Shown here in pieces: positions 35,001 through 46,694 of a DNA stretch of 64,000 nucleotides. Numbering within the stretch: the first letter of the stretch is position 1; each line of letters starts with the position of its first letter. The translations under genes and the position numbers were made by a program. The notes beneath the pieces were generated by a model. It was not told the origin of the DNA. It did not search any database and saw only the letters and a list, made by a program, of their open reading frames with translations. Source of the DNA: Nyssa sinensis (taxonomy: Eukaryota > Streptophyta > Magnoliopsida > Cornales > Nyssaceae); assembly GCA_008638375.1 (NCBI GenBank), contig CM018046.1:44353706-44417705 (forward strand), read 5' to 3'.

Positions 35001-36240
35001 AATTTTCATTACTAAGGGGTTACAGAACGTTCTGGAAAATGGTTTAATAAAGAAGTAATTGATTGAATTGAAAGGGGCTGACATATGAACTCTCTTCCTT
35101 TTCAGCGGTTCATATTTTTTTCAAAATTTTATTTTTTACTCCATGGGCTCCTTCCCGCTGCTGCTATGCGGGCTGGAGGAAAAGTTGCCTCTTTCATCTG
35201 CCATCCTATCAAAACCCTATATAATAACATAATCCTCCCTGCATTCATCAGAACACTAAAACATAATCAGTCGACAATAGCTGTGGAAGACGGAATCTCA
35301 AGGCGCTGAGATCAAATTTACCGTTCAGGTGTTTTCCATCTTCCTTCTCGATTTAACTAACTCTGTTCACTTGGATTGGGTTCAGAATCACTCTAAATTC
35401 AGAGTCAAATTTAGTGGCCAAATTGTATTGAAGATGACCATCAAAAGACCAAAATAAGCTACTTAGACTGTGGGGACTAATAAGTAATGCTACATGTTTT
35501 AAATTTTTGTACCAAAATTTATATTTCAAATGATAAAACAAGAATAATTATGTTAGCATAGATGCCTGAAGGTGCTCATATTGTGAGGTGTCGTAGTGCA
35601 GCTTTGTTTGATTCTCAACTTAACAAGCGAAAGGAAAGTGAAAGGAAAAAAAAGTGAAATCCAAATTATAAAAGGAAATGATGTAGAGTTAAAAATTTCT
35701 TGATTTTCCTCTTATGTTCTTCCTTCCCTCAGATTTTCCATGGAAACCAAACAAAGCATGGCTTTTCCGAGTATGGTACTCAACCACCCATGCTTGGTTA
35801 CAAGTCTATGGCACTTAACAACCCATCCTTAAGTACAAGTCAGTTTCAAACTGCTTCAGATGGTTATAAACACACAAGGTGCAGGAATCATTGTGTTCAA
35901 GCTCATAGAAATTGACTGTAGAACACCCCCCACCCCCAAAACCATATCAGCACTTAACAGCATTTCTGATTTCACTAGTCCTTGAATTATAGACCATTCA
36001 TGCAGCAAATCTAAACATAGAAGACAGCCATAGATAAATATATATATATATATATAAAGATTTTCTTGACCCTCCCACAAAATCCAGCACACGTGTAATT
36101 AAAATTGTTTGCACTCAGTGGACAAAATAAGAATACAAAGAAAATGGAAAAATACAAAAGGTATATGGTTCATATGAGCCATGATGAGACATTTCCAGTC
36201 TAATATTAGACAATGTCGTTAAGGCATTTGTAAAAATGAG
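35001..36240. other. no supported gene
   Basis: A plus-strand ORF at 35085-35309 (74 residues, Met-containing, basic) is not recognised and has no other support. The remainder is AT-rich, with a (TA)n run near 36038-36054. Confidence 0.5.
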
Positions 36241-36257
36241 AAATTTTTATCTTCTCT

Positions 36258-36957
36258 TTACCAGAGTAGATGGCTTCTGCTCCCCCACCTTGTTCTCCTT
36301 GGGCAGGCCATTTCAACTACCATGTAGAGCTTCTTGATTGGCATCTATAACAACAGATCATCAAATAATGGAGTAAGATATATTGTGTCATCTCTTTGTT
36401 TTCCAAACCTAGCCAGTGCACTTCTTTTTAGTTGTAATAACTTTATTCTGGCGTTGACATAGTAAATAAAACAAATAAATAGAAAAAAAAAGAACAAATT
36501 GTATAAGAAGAATAGATGAATATGCAGGGAAGGACAAGGAGGAGGAAAAAGACAGAGAAAGAGAAAGGAAAAGGGAAAAAGGGGAGGGGAGAGAGAGAGA
36601 GAGAGAGATTAAAACTTAATTAAGCTTACATCATTCAGGGCCTCAGCAGCAGCATCAATATCATCCTCGGAGAAAACATTAAGCTGATGTAAAACCTGTA
36701 TTGGAAAAAGACAAAATCAGAACTTTGAAACAAAATATAAATAGAAAAGTACCATAAAGGTACGCCGTAAACTTCGCATCAATTGATTTATCCAATTAAT
36801 CACTTCAACCAGAAAAGGAAAAGGGACAAACAGCCTACGAAAAGCTAGTAAATTTAAATGATCGGTGTGAAAATTATTGTGTTCCAAGAGGAAGTGTCCT
36901 TAACCCACCAAAAACAAAAAGGAATGTGTCCTTAAATTCAGAAGCAATGCACACCCC

Positions 36958-36989
<32 letters not shown>

Positions 36990-37456
36990 AAAAAAAAAAA
37001 AAAAAACAAAACAAAACAAGCGGTGTCCCAAGAGGGATATAAACCCTGCATCATCTCCCCTTTTGTGGTCTCACCACTCAAGCTAAAAAAGGAGGTACTT
37101 CATGCATATCTTTTAGGTGGAACATTGCAGCCAATCAATTATATCAATATCAAGAAGGCAGTTATATTGGCTATCATCACGTGGTTCTTGATCATTGTAC
37201 TTAGTTATTTATGTTTACCAGTTTATCACTAGAATAGAATTCCCTGAATAGAACGAAATGACAAAACAGGTTTGTGCATGAAAACATAAACTATCAAGGC
37301 TTCCATAAGATGGCATTGAGGATGATGATTTACCTTTTTAGCATCTTCTGTCTTTAATGTTGGAACACGGTATATGTAAGAAAAAGCAGCACAAATGCCA
37401 ACTGAATCCAAGAAAGCTACCTCACTTGTAGTCCCGATCACCAGAACATTTTTCCC
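36258..37456 (-). pseudogene. NSF: NSF (vesicle-fusing ATPase, SEC18) last three exons
   Basis: Three minus-strand exons with proper splice sites: 37456-37334 (41 codons, [20 protein letters not shown] ... [11 protein letters not shown]), 36695-36630 (22 codons, VLHQLNVFSEDDIDAAAEAL) and 36344-36258 (MPIKKLYMVVEMA then a changed tail and TAA). These match the end of the D2 ATPase domain of plant NSF, the AAA+ protein that takes apart SNARE complexes. All three exons are phase 0. A one-base insertion near 36305 shifts the frame in the last exon, so the usual ending (AAQGE..GGGAEAIYSGKEKI-type) is replaced by a short basic tail. The D1 and N domains are absent from the window. Confidence 0.88.
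36959..37006 (+). repeat. poly-C followed by poly-A
   Basis: About 20 C directly followed by about 27 A, inside an intron of the NSF relic. Such a pair is rare and error-prone in sequencing. Confidence 0.9.
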
Positions 37457-38249
37457 CTGAGAATTTTTTAGTAATCAAATATAAGATGACTTTTCAAAAA
37501 TTTCAAGTAGGCATTGTAGATATGACCATCTAGCTACAATGGCCCCAAGCCTGAGAATTCACAGATAGCTCAAATTACTGATTGAGGACAGATTTCATCG
37601 TTATAACAATACAGCACACTAGATACATCAAAAGCAATGTAGGAGTGAACTGCTAATTAATCGTTAGGTAGACCATAATAGGAAGACCATGATTCCAGGA
37701 AAAGAAGTCATTGAAGCTAAGTTAATGCTAAAAGGATTTTTTCAAATAGATTAATAGATAAAATCATAAAAATCATGGATGCCGAAGTACAACCCCATTC
37801 AATAAGTGGAATGCATTAGCTGTACGCTCTCAGGTTGGGCAGTTAAGGGTCGGAACACCATGGATGAGGGGTGTGAGACTTCAGTGGAAGTTTGGGAAGG
37901 CTGCTAAGTATCTTAGTTTCCTTTTAGAGCTCCAAGTCAAAGGAACTTCATGTAATCTCTACGTCAAATTTTCACATAACTGGGGACTTCCTGCTGTTGT
38001 CCTGATTTCTTTAGGTTTAGCCAAAACGGCACACTTGGTGTACCTTTTGTATCCTCCTCTTTCTTCTTCAGTTAAATTATTTTTAAAAATGAACTCAGAA
38101 AATGTCATGTTGGGTGTCACTTTCATCTAGAAGAGGCCGATATGTCTCAACTGTTTTACTTTCATCCTTGCGTGAAGAATAACAATGTCAATGTCTTTCT
38201 AACTTCTTTCTTTTTTTGTGTGGTTTTTAGTAGAGCATACAGATAGTGT

Positions 38250-38800
38250 CTACAACTTTTCCAAATTCCTTGGCCGCTTATGAGGAACAAGTTAGAAAAT
38301 TTTAATTGAAAATTCTCTTTAGGCCAATTGCATGTAGAAAAATTCTCCCAATTTCCAGCCCTCCATGAAGAGAGTTTTCTTCATCCTTATCCAAGCAAAC
38401 TCGATAAAGAAAGGTCATTAAGCTCGCGGCTCCAATCCCGATATTGGAAGTCTCTTCGAAAACAAGGAACCCAAACAATCCCATTGTTGTTATATACCAC
38501 AAAGTCCTCTACTAGATCTTTGCAATTAGAAGTTATTTGAAATAGTTAAGGAAACTGTTGCTCCAAAGTAATTTTCCCACACCATTTATCCCTCCAACAT
38601 TTTATCTTCCCCCAACTACCTACCACAAAGGAAGTGAACTTAAAGAACTCTTCCGCACCTTTTCTTATGAACTTCCAAAGACCCAAACCATAAGGATCCT
38701 CCACCTCCCTGGAGCCCCAATTTCCTTCCCCATAATAAGTCTCTCCACGTCTTATCTAGTTACTTCTCCACAAACATCGAAATAGAAAAAAGGGTAATCA
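38250..38800 (-). mobile_element. LINE ORF2 C-terminal relic
   Basis: Read on the minus strand: YGLGLWKFIRKGAEEFFKF, VVGSWGKIKCWRDKWCG, then CFRRDFQYRDWSRELNDL. This is the usual series after the reverse transcriptase in plant L1-type LINEs (zinc-finger RVT region). Several stops interrupt it. It sits between the NSF exons and the NLP-like exon copies. Confidence 0.72.
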
Positions 38801-39282
38801 ATGTGAGCTTGCTCCACATCTTATCTAGTTACTTCTGCAGTTTTGTCGTGTTTCTTGGTAGGAAGAGTTGGCCCGATAGGGTTCGACCCTTATTTTAAGA
38901 GCAATGTTACACTTTTCAAAATTGTATTCCAAATTTTTATCACAAATTATGTGACATTGACACAACATTGGATTACTGGCAATAAAATCTTCTCCAGCCC
39001 TAGACTCAAACCCATACCAAATTTATTTTTACTCAAACTCAAACTCAAACTCAAATTTATTGTAAACTCAAATTTATAACTCTAACTTAATTTGAGTTAG
39101 ACCATTGGAGAGCATGAAACTCAAATTTAACTTTTACTCAAATTAAAGTGAAATTTTGTTTTGAGTTTGAGTCACTACTTCCACGTCAGTATCACATCAT
39201 TTGGGATTCAAATTTAGAAAGCACTGCATTCTTCTTATTTTAATTATTTTAGAGAATCATACGGTTCTCTGTCCGATTCTGA

Positions 39283-40095
39283 AGAAACCCTCACACGATC
39301 CAAAGATCTCGATTTCAGAATCATTACGGTTCTCTATTCATTACATATTGAGCTGTAAGCTTTTAATAATTTAAAGTGAAACTAAAGAACTGTTCGTTGT
39401 TTTGTTAAACAAGAAAAAACAGGAAGTTAATAAAATTTCCTAACATAAATAATGAAAAATTATGGTGACTAGAGAAGAACATATATATCAAGAAAGGGAG
39501 GGGGAAGTACAAACCTCAAGTGCTTCAAGGATTTTTGTAACCTCCTCTTCTACTTCAGCATAGCCACTGTTGTTATAATTAGGCATCACTACAATCTCAA
39601 GTAAACCAACAACAGAGAGAGATTGAGAGTGCTGGGCAGAAGTAGAAGAAGGTTCAACGACAGGCAAAGCAAAGTGAAGGGCATGATTGAGCTCTGGATG
39701 ATCTTTAGTAGAACGCTGCCACGCCTCTTGAGTCCATGCCGGCTCACTTTGGCAGAACGCATCTTCTGCTTCAGGACTCCCATCTACAAAATAGTCCCTT
39801 GACCGGCAGTGTGCCCAATAACGGAAAAGTCCTTCATCATAGTTACTTAGACGAAAAATCCGATCTGAAGTTGTCGCTAAATACCGGCGGCCGTCAGGTG
39901 CTGCTTTGAGTGCCCAGAACTGAACTAAGCACCTTTAGCGGATACGCATAACTTTTTGTGCCAGGATACACTGATTCAAGCCCAGATTTGATCTTCATTT
40001 TAATCTCCCCATTCCGGCTTTCGCTCAGGGCTTTAGCCACCTATTCAGGACAAACATCATCTGTTTATTTTTGAAAAAATGTATATATATTCAAG
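39283..40095 (-). repeat. tandem duplication unit, copy 1 (about 813 bp)
   Basis: Nearly identical to 40193-41006, offset about 911 bp. It covers intron, the whole NLP-type exon and its upstream flank. Few substitutions are visible by eye, so the duplication is recent. Confidence 0.9.
39515..40040 (-). pseudogene. NLP-type N-terminal exon, frameshifted tandem copy
   Basis: 526 bp, against 528 bp in the intact copy at 40425-40952. The difference is one lost Asn/Ser-type codon near 39570 and one inserted A near 39925 (AACTAAGCACC against AACTAGCACC). That insertion breaks the frame after about 40 codons. Splice sites are the same as in the intact copy, so the exon could still be spliced into RNA, which would then be out of frame. 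Confidence 0.88.
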
Positions 40096-40192
40096 CTAAA
40101 GAGAATCAGTATGAATCTATCTAGAAAAGAGAAGAAACCATATGATAAGCCCTTTTCTTTCTTTCTTTTTTTTTAAAAAAAAAATCTCAATT

Positions 40193-41006
40193 CAGAATCC
40201 CTCACACGATCCAAAGATCTCGATTTCAGAATCATACGGTTCTCTATTCATTACATATTGAGCTGTAAGCTTTTCATAATTTAAAGTGAAACTAAAGAAC
40301 TGGACGTTCTTTTGTTAAACAAGAAAAAACAGGAAGTTAATAAAATATCCTAACAGAAATAATGAAAAATTATGGTGACTAGAGAAGAACATATATATCA
40401 AGAAAGTAAGGGGGAAGTACAAACCTCAAGTGCTTCACGGATTTTTGTAACCTCCTCGCCTGCTTCAGCATAGCCACTGTTGTTGTTATAATTAGGTATC
40501 ACTACAATCTCAAGTAAACCAACAACAGTTTGAGATTGAGAGTGCTGGGCAGAAGTAGAAGAAGGTTCAACGACAGGCAAAGCAAAGTGAAGGGCATGAT
40601 TGAGCTCTGGATGATCTTTAGTAGAACGCTGCCACGCCTCTTGAGTCCATGCCAGCTCACCTTGGCAGAACGCATCTTCTGCTTCAGGACCCCCATCGAC
40701 AAAATAGTCCCTTGACCGGCAGTGTGCCCAATAACGGAAAAGTCCTTCATCATAGTTACTTAGACGAAAAATCCGATCTGATGTTGTCGCTAAATACCGG
40801 CGGCCGTCAGGTGCTGCTTTGAGTGCCCAGAACTGAACTAGCACCTTCAGCGGATACGCATAATTTTTTATGCCAGGATACACTGACTCAAGCCCAGATT
40901 TGATCTTCTTTTTAATCTCCCCGCTCCGGCTTTCGCTCAGGGCTTTAGCCACCTATTCAGGACGAACATCATCTGTTTATTTTTTAAAAAATGTATATAT
41001 ATTCAT
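40193..41006 (-). repeat. tandem duplication unit, copy 2 (about 814 bp)
   Basis: Second unit of the duplication, holding the intact exon. The shared end is a TATATATATTCA run on both units (about 40083 and 40993), after which the sequences part. Confidence 0.9.
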
Positions 41007-41244
41007 AAAATTGAGGTAAAACTGAAAACTAGAAGATCGTTTTAACACAGAATAATAGTAGTAATAATAATAATTATAGTAAAATTCAGATAAATTAAGA
41101 ACCTCTTTGATACGAGTTACTTACAGGACGATGATGACGGACGACGGGATTGAGGCTCGTCCCTGGGATTAGATGAACTGGGCGACTGCCGGAGCAGTAT
41201 AGTTGACCCTGACCCATAGTTCTCGATGTATGTTTGGCCTCCAT
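40425..41244 (-). CDS. NLP-like N-terminal two-exon coding segment
   Basis: Exon 1 at 41244-41125 starts with ATG (MEAKHTSRTMGQGQLYCSG) and ends with a GTAAGT donor. Exon 2 at 40952-40425 starts after a TGAATAG acceptor and is open through 176 codons, ending GAG before GTTTGT. Both junctions are phase 0. Exon 2 keeps NLP N-terminal blocks: EIKKKIKSGLESV, VLVQFWALKAAPDGRRYLATT, TKDHPELNHALHFALPVVEP and VVGLLEIVV. Without a further exon the reading frame would stop shortly into the intron (after VCTSPLLS). No GAF, RWP-RK or PB1 exon follows on this strand before the NSF relic; the next in-phase exons are those of NSF. It may be a short NLP-derived gene or the head of a chimeric one. Exon 1 is less certain than exon 2. 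Confidence 0.7.
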
Positions 41245-41249
41245 GTTTC

Positions 41250-43610
41250 GTGACCTTGAATAATTTAGTTAAAAACTTCAAAAGATAAAAGTTTTTAATT
41301 GCTTTTGTAGATTATTGCAATGAGAACTAGGAAGCAGTTTTTAACTCCAAAAGTCATCATTTGCCTGCAGACATTGTTGAATTTTTTTGTCATAGACGTC
41401 CAAGAGATGAAGCATCGCCAGCTGTACCTATATCTTTTCTTTGCTTGGTTGTGTATATTTATATATTTATATAATTGCGGTATTATTGGGATTAAGGTCT
41501 TAATCCATTGACGAAAGCGATTATTTAAGTGTATTTGGTGGAGCTCTGTTTTTAGGACTGAGGTCCTGTTTAAATGGTTCCAATATTCACTCTTATGTTT
41601 TTGGTATCAGATCAAATTTTTTTTTTTAAATATTGTATTAAAAATAAAAAATAGTTGAGATATTATTATTTTTAAAATATATAAGCTTATGAAAAAAATA
41701 TGTCATATATGTAACAAATGTACATTTACATGTTAAAATTTTTATATACTGATAGCATGATGTACACCTAAATTGTCTTTTTTTAAAAAAATAATAGAGA
41801 AATAGTTCCAATAGTTCAATTCTTATCATCTGTCAAATTTATAAATAACTAAATATAAATATAATTAAGTTCATTTTAAGAGATCTTGAAAATTAATATA
41901 TTTAGGTGTGTGTGTGTGTGTGTGTGTGTATTTATATATATATATATATGTATGTAAATACAAATTAATTTCTGACTAAAAAATCTTAGTTAGTGGCACA
42001 ATAAGGAATTTCATTCAGTGAGATCAATTTATAGCTAATCAATAAAATTAGTTTTTAATTGTATAAGATTTGTAAAGTTAACTTTTACGTCAAAAATGGA
42101 TTATTTCAAATAATCTCAAAAACCCAATATCTAACTATAAAAACAAAATTTCTAAAACTTAAAATAATTTTTTTTGCTAACATATTGAAATTGTGCTCCT
42201 ATATTATAATTAACTTATACAAACTTTTAACAAAGTATTCTTTTTATTATAAAAAAATTTAATATTTTTCAAACAAATGAAAATCCTAATAAATTATTTT
42301 TAATTCAACGCGACAAAAAAAAACATAATTATATAAATAGAAACAAAAATATTATTAAAAGTAAAATTTCAAGGCTCCTAAGACTAGGAAAATTTACTTT
42401 TTTTTACTACTATTTTTAGTAAAATTTTTTAGGAAATAGTTTATACACTAATTTTTAGTTTTAGTTTTAATTTTTGTATTTTCATAGAACCATCCCTAAT
42501 TTCTAGAACTTATAGTTTTACCCCTTCTAATTATAAGAGCTATTACTACATAGTGCAATACTATGAATATTTGCAAAATATTTTATTGACAAAAAATGCC
42601 CCCCCACTTTTAGAGATGTATAAAAATGGTTTTGGGTAGTAATGTCATTTCATACACTTTATCTTTGTTAATATTTTTCAAACAAATATAAAACTAGGAT
42701 GGGGGTATAGGGTGATGATAGATGTGAGAGTGACACGTGTCTTTGGAAATATAAATTAGAGGCTTTTGAAAAAACTTCAAAATTGGTTTGGTTAGGTTAG
42801 GTTAGGTTATCTTATCTATCAGATATTAAAAGATTCAAAATTAATTTTATTTGTATTATATTGAATTGAACCGATTCTAGAGTATGCAAAAGTCGACTTC
42901 TAATTTAAAAGGCCAATAACTGAGGACAACAGCTAAAGAGTGCACAAATTTTTTTATTCAGGAAATAGCTACGAAGTTTCCTATGTCTCCGTTTCAAGAC
43001 AAAGTCCCGGCACGAGCAAAGAAATTTGAGTAAAACTGCTAAATTTTCTTCTTTTTTGTTTTTTGAAGCCCCAAAACTGCTTCCTTAACAAGGAAGGTTC
43101 GTGAAAATATTATATTGATTAATATAAATATTTTTAAAGGTCCTTATCATTTTTCACACAAGAAGTTCAGAATAAACCTTCTCTTTATGCATGTGTTAAA
43201 TGTCATATTAATTCTAAAATTTAACAAGATTGTTAAAAATAATTGTTCTGACTTGTCATTTGGTTGGTTAAAAAATAGCAATGTCATTTTTAATGTTATA
43301 TTTGATATTAAAAATAGTTAGAGTCATTTCAATAAATTACAATTATATGAAATGTGAGGTTCACATTTTTTCATACTGCGTCAACTGAATTTATAAAATA
43401 AAAAATTTTTAAACTGTGCTAGTCACACTTGACTCATTTTGATTATTAATTTTTAAAGTACAAGTCATATATGTATAATAGTGAAAATACTATTGCAAAC
43501 TATATTTAGAAATAATAGTTAAAAAAATTAATTAATATTATTAAAAAATAACATTTTTGTACTAACATATAAAATCCTTATGAATACATTTAATATTAGA
43601 AAAGCTCTTA
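41250..43610. other. no supported gene; AT-rich DNA
   Basis: Short ORFs here are low-complexity. A (GT)n(TA)n run lies at about 41905-41950. A short GGTTA repeat (42790-42812) is not the plant telomere unit. Confidence 0.65.
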
Positions 43611-43616
43611 AAGGGT

Positions 43617-43818
43617 CTAGCTGGTCTCAGACTCCACCTTTGTGGGCCCACTACTGCTAGCTGTCAAACAAAACACGGGACATATATTAAAATTACGGGG
43701 TTGGTCTGAAGACTCCACCTTTGTTGGTCTCTACTGCTAGCTGGTCTCAAGACTCCACCTTTGTGAGGCCACTACTGCTAGCTGTCAGACAAAACACGGG
43801 ACATATATTAAAATTACG
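43617..43818 (+). repeat. about 120 bp direct duplication
   Basis: CTAGCTGGTCTC, AGACTCCACCTTTGTG, CACTACTGCTAGCTGTCA and ACACGGGACATATATTAAAA occur twice in order (about 43617-43696 and 43736-43816), with a further partial match (GACTCCACCTTTGTTGG) between them. Confidence 0.88.
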
Positions 43819-43864
43819 TGGCGTACTCAATTTTGCCCCCAAAAAAAAAATGGTGTTGGAACAT

Positions 43865-44450
43865 TTAAGAACGTCAATTTTTAATATGATACGAAAACAC
43901 GATTTGAATATATTATGAAATTAATGAGTTTGGGTTTAACATAAATGAATTTGGGTCATAAACAGGTTGACACGTATAACACGATTAATAAATAGGTCGT
44001 GTTTGAATTTTACTATTATCAATCCGTTTAACACAACTTAACACATTTAATTATAAAATATTTAACACGACTTAATACGTTTAATTATAAAATATATTAT
44101 GAGTTAAGGTAATTCATCCCACATTAAATATTTATCAAGATTTTGAGATTTTTTATTTATAAAAGAGGTTTCTAATTTGATTTGGCCTATATCTAAAGTT
44201 ACTAAACTTGAAAATTATTTATACATATTAAAATATAAGTAATTTTTTTATTTAAAAAATAAAAAAATTAAAATAAATGGGTTAAGGGTGTCGACTGTAA
44301 CTTGTTTAATAAATGGGTTGGGTTTGAGTTTTAAAATTTAACACGATTAGTTAATAGTGTCGGGTTAGGGTTCACATATATTTTCGAATATGTATACCTT
44401 GACACGATCCGAATATGACTACGATAACACGAATTGACACCCCTAGGTAC
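43865..44450. repeat. hAT-type MITE candidate (about 585 bp)
   Basis: The right end, read on the other strand, is GGGGTGTCAATTCGTGTTATC, and the left end GTCAATTTTTAATATGATACG pairs with it loosely. The interior has many ACACGATT and TTAACACG words, a pattern typical of plant hAT-derived MITEs. The left end is more decayed. Confidence 0.6.
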
Positions 44451-45297
44451 ACCCACCCTATCCAACCCTAATTTCGTCCTTGTCACTAACATTTAGGAAA
44501 TCTCCAACTATTTTTGACATAAAATGTGATGAATTTATTAAGCAAAATTTGGAATCTTGTTAGAATGTCTCCATTAGAATACTTAAATTGTGGCTCATAT
44601 GTCTCCAATATATAGTGCATATCAAAATTTTGAGTAATAGAGTTCAAATTATTTGTCCATTATCCAATTTATCTAATGTAAGTGATTTTCATGTGGAATC
44701 AAATTAGTAACCAATTTTTTTTTAAGAGAGGAAATTGATAAAGATTATATGACTAAGGATAAAGGCTTTGGCCTATTTATAATATGCATGTGACTAACAT
44801 CATGTTACAAATATTGGGTAAGACATAGAGGTTAGAAATCTTTATCATTCTCTAACCGTAAAAGGATAAGTGTAAGAGTCGTGAATGTTATTTGTAATTA
44901 TTCTTGATTGATTGGAGATTGAATGTTACAAACAAAGGTCCAGTTGTATGGTTGAAGGCAAGTATCATGTGTTTTTACTTATTCTGCATATGTTTAATGC
45001 TTGTTTGTTTCAATTTAACGAGATTATTTTATTGCATTAGACTGAAAAATTAAGAAATTTATTTGAAACTATAAATTTGAGTCAATGCATTGGTGCCTAT
45101 AGTTTCTAAGCTGAAATCAACTTATTTCAATAAGTTATTCCTTTATTTAATTAATTAAGCCTGTGGACAGGAATGTGATTTTACCTAATTACCTTTTCTT
45201 TCCTTTTTTTTTTGTTTTTTATTATTATGATCATTTCGTATTTTATAATCATTTTTTAACAATTTTTCCTCATCAACAACTGCTTATTTTTATTTGC
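44451..45297. other. no supported gene
   Basis: AT-rich intergenic DNA; nothing recognised. Confidence 0.6.
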
Positions 45298-45910
45298 TAC
45301 TTAATCTCAACAGTTGCTTATCTCTAACACCACTTTTAAACAACCCGACTAAACATTCACTTAATTTTCCATATTGATTACATTAGTGGTAGTAGAGTCA
45401 CCCTTCATGCAATATAGTCTAACAATAAGTTTTGATTGAATGATTGATGGTTTTTTATTTCATACATGAAAATCATGGGTATTTGGATACAAGAATGTAG
45501 GGTTTTTGTAATCCTAATCATGTTCTATATGTTGATTTATGTTCCTATGAATTAGGGAATTTAAATCTATTAAGATTATTGTGATTTCATGTGTGTAAAA
45601 TAATTTTAAAAGGGAATAAAAACTCTATTTTCAGACTCAAGAATTCACACAAAATAATTTATTTACTTCATTCAAAATTAGGCTTTTCTTCCACAGTAGA
45701 AAGCAAACTGAATGATATTTGATATTAGAAATTTTGGCAATTAAAAGCTTCGGATGATTGAATCTTGCTTTGTGTTTTGGCTTAATTTATGAGCATATAT
45801 TGATCAAAATTTATTGAGGGCTTTGATTGCCCATGGAGAAACGATCACAACCATATATAATTAGTTTACAATAGTGCTTTGTGGACAAAGAAATTAAGAA
45901 CCTGCTTTTC
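45298..45910 (+). mobile_element. LTR-retrotransposon relic, copy B
   Basis: Starts inside the LTR end (CTTAATCTCAACAGTTGC) and runs through the LTR/primer-binding-site junction (AGTGGTAGTAGAGTCACCC near 45390) into about 500 bp of leader. It keeps both the segment present only in copy A (to GAACTGAATGATAT) and the one present in copies C and D (GTATTTTGGCTTAATTTAT-type onward), so it shows the ancestral order. Confidence 0.75.
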
Positions 45911-46694
45911 TGCAACTTGGGTCCCACTTTAGGTTTTTGTTGATTGTTGCAAAAAAAAACCTAGCGTGCCTTGATCAACGGTTGAGAATAATTTCCGAGA
46001 CCCCTATGAGATTTTTTATTTATTTATTTATTTTATAAGTAATAGTAGGCATTAAATGTCCACCAAAAGGGGCAGGGCCGTCCTAATGAACAAAAAATAG
46101 CTCTTTACTACAGCCTCATGTCATAACTATCGGCCCAAACGTGTTGAATTCTATGAAAATTTGTGTCGATGCGTTTGGATTCAAATATAATTGATAGGAC
46201 TTATGCGCGTTATAACATCGATCCCAAGAGATGTGATTGTAATGATGCATCCTGAATTATCACTAGATCTATACTTATATCGGCTTTCAAAGACAAATCC
46301 GTATAAATCTAATTAATTTGTCTGATTAATTAGGTTTTAGTCATTTTAATAACACAAACATTTGATAATTGAATACTATTAGTCTTAAGGGTTTTTAATA
46401 AAGAATATCTCAATAATTTTGATGATAATAAGGTATTATTCATGTAGGACTAATATTTTTATTTAATAACAATACAAATATGTTATTTAGGTGAAAGAAG
46501 ATTGTTGATAAAAAATAAAGACTCCACTCAAAACACAAATTTCTAAACCAAAATTCAATTAAGCGGAATACTTTCTTGATGATTTAAGTAAATAATACAC
46601 TCAATCCCAAGAAATCTTGAATCAATACAATTCAAGAGAAGACTTTTTATTTTCTTTATTTTGAGTTTTTGAGTGATTTAGAATTAGATTGTTT
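45911..46694. other. no supported gene
   Basis: AT-rich. Around 46070-46260 a GC-richer patch (GGGGCAGGGCCGTCC) looks like the end of a DNA transposon but no partner end was found. Confidence 0.5.

Noticed and set aside
35085..35309. 74-residue ORF as a small gene
   Set aside because: No motif, no splice or promoter support, and no family recognised.
37850..38130. LINE 3' end on the plus strand (text GTGTACCTTTTGTATCC)
   Set aside because: Only a loose match to L1 tails, and no poly(A) or target duplication.
42790..42812. GGTTAG-like repeat as interstitial telomere
   Set aside because: Only about three units, and not the plant TTTAGGG unit.
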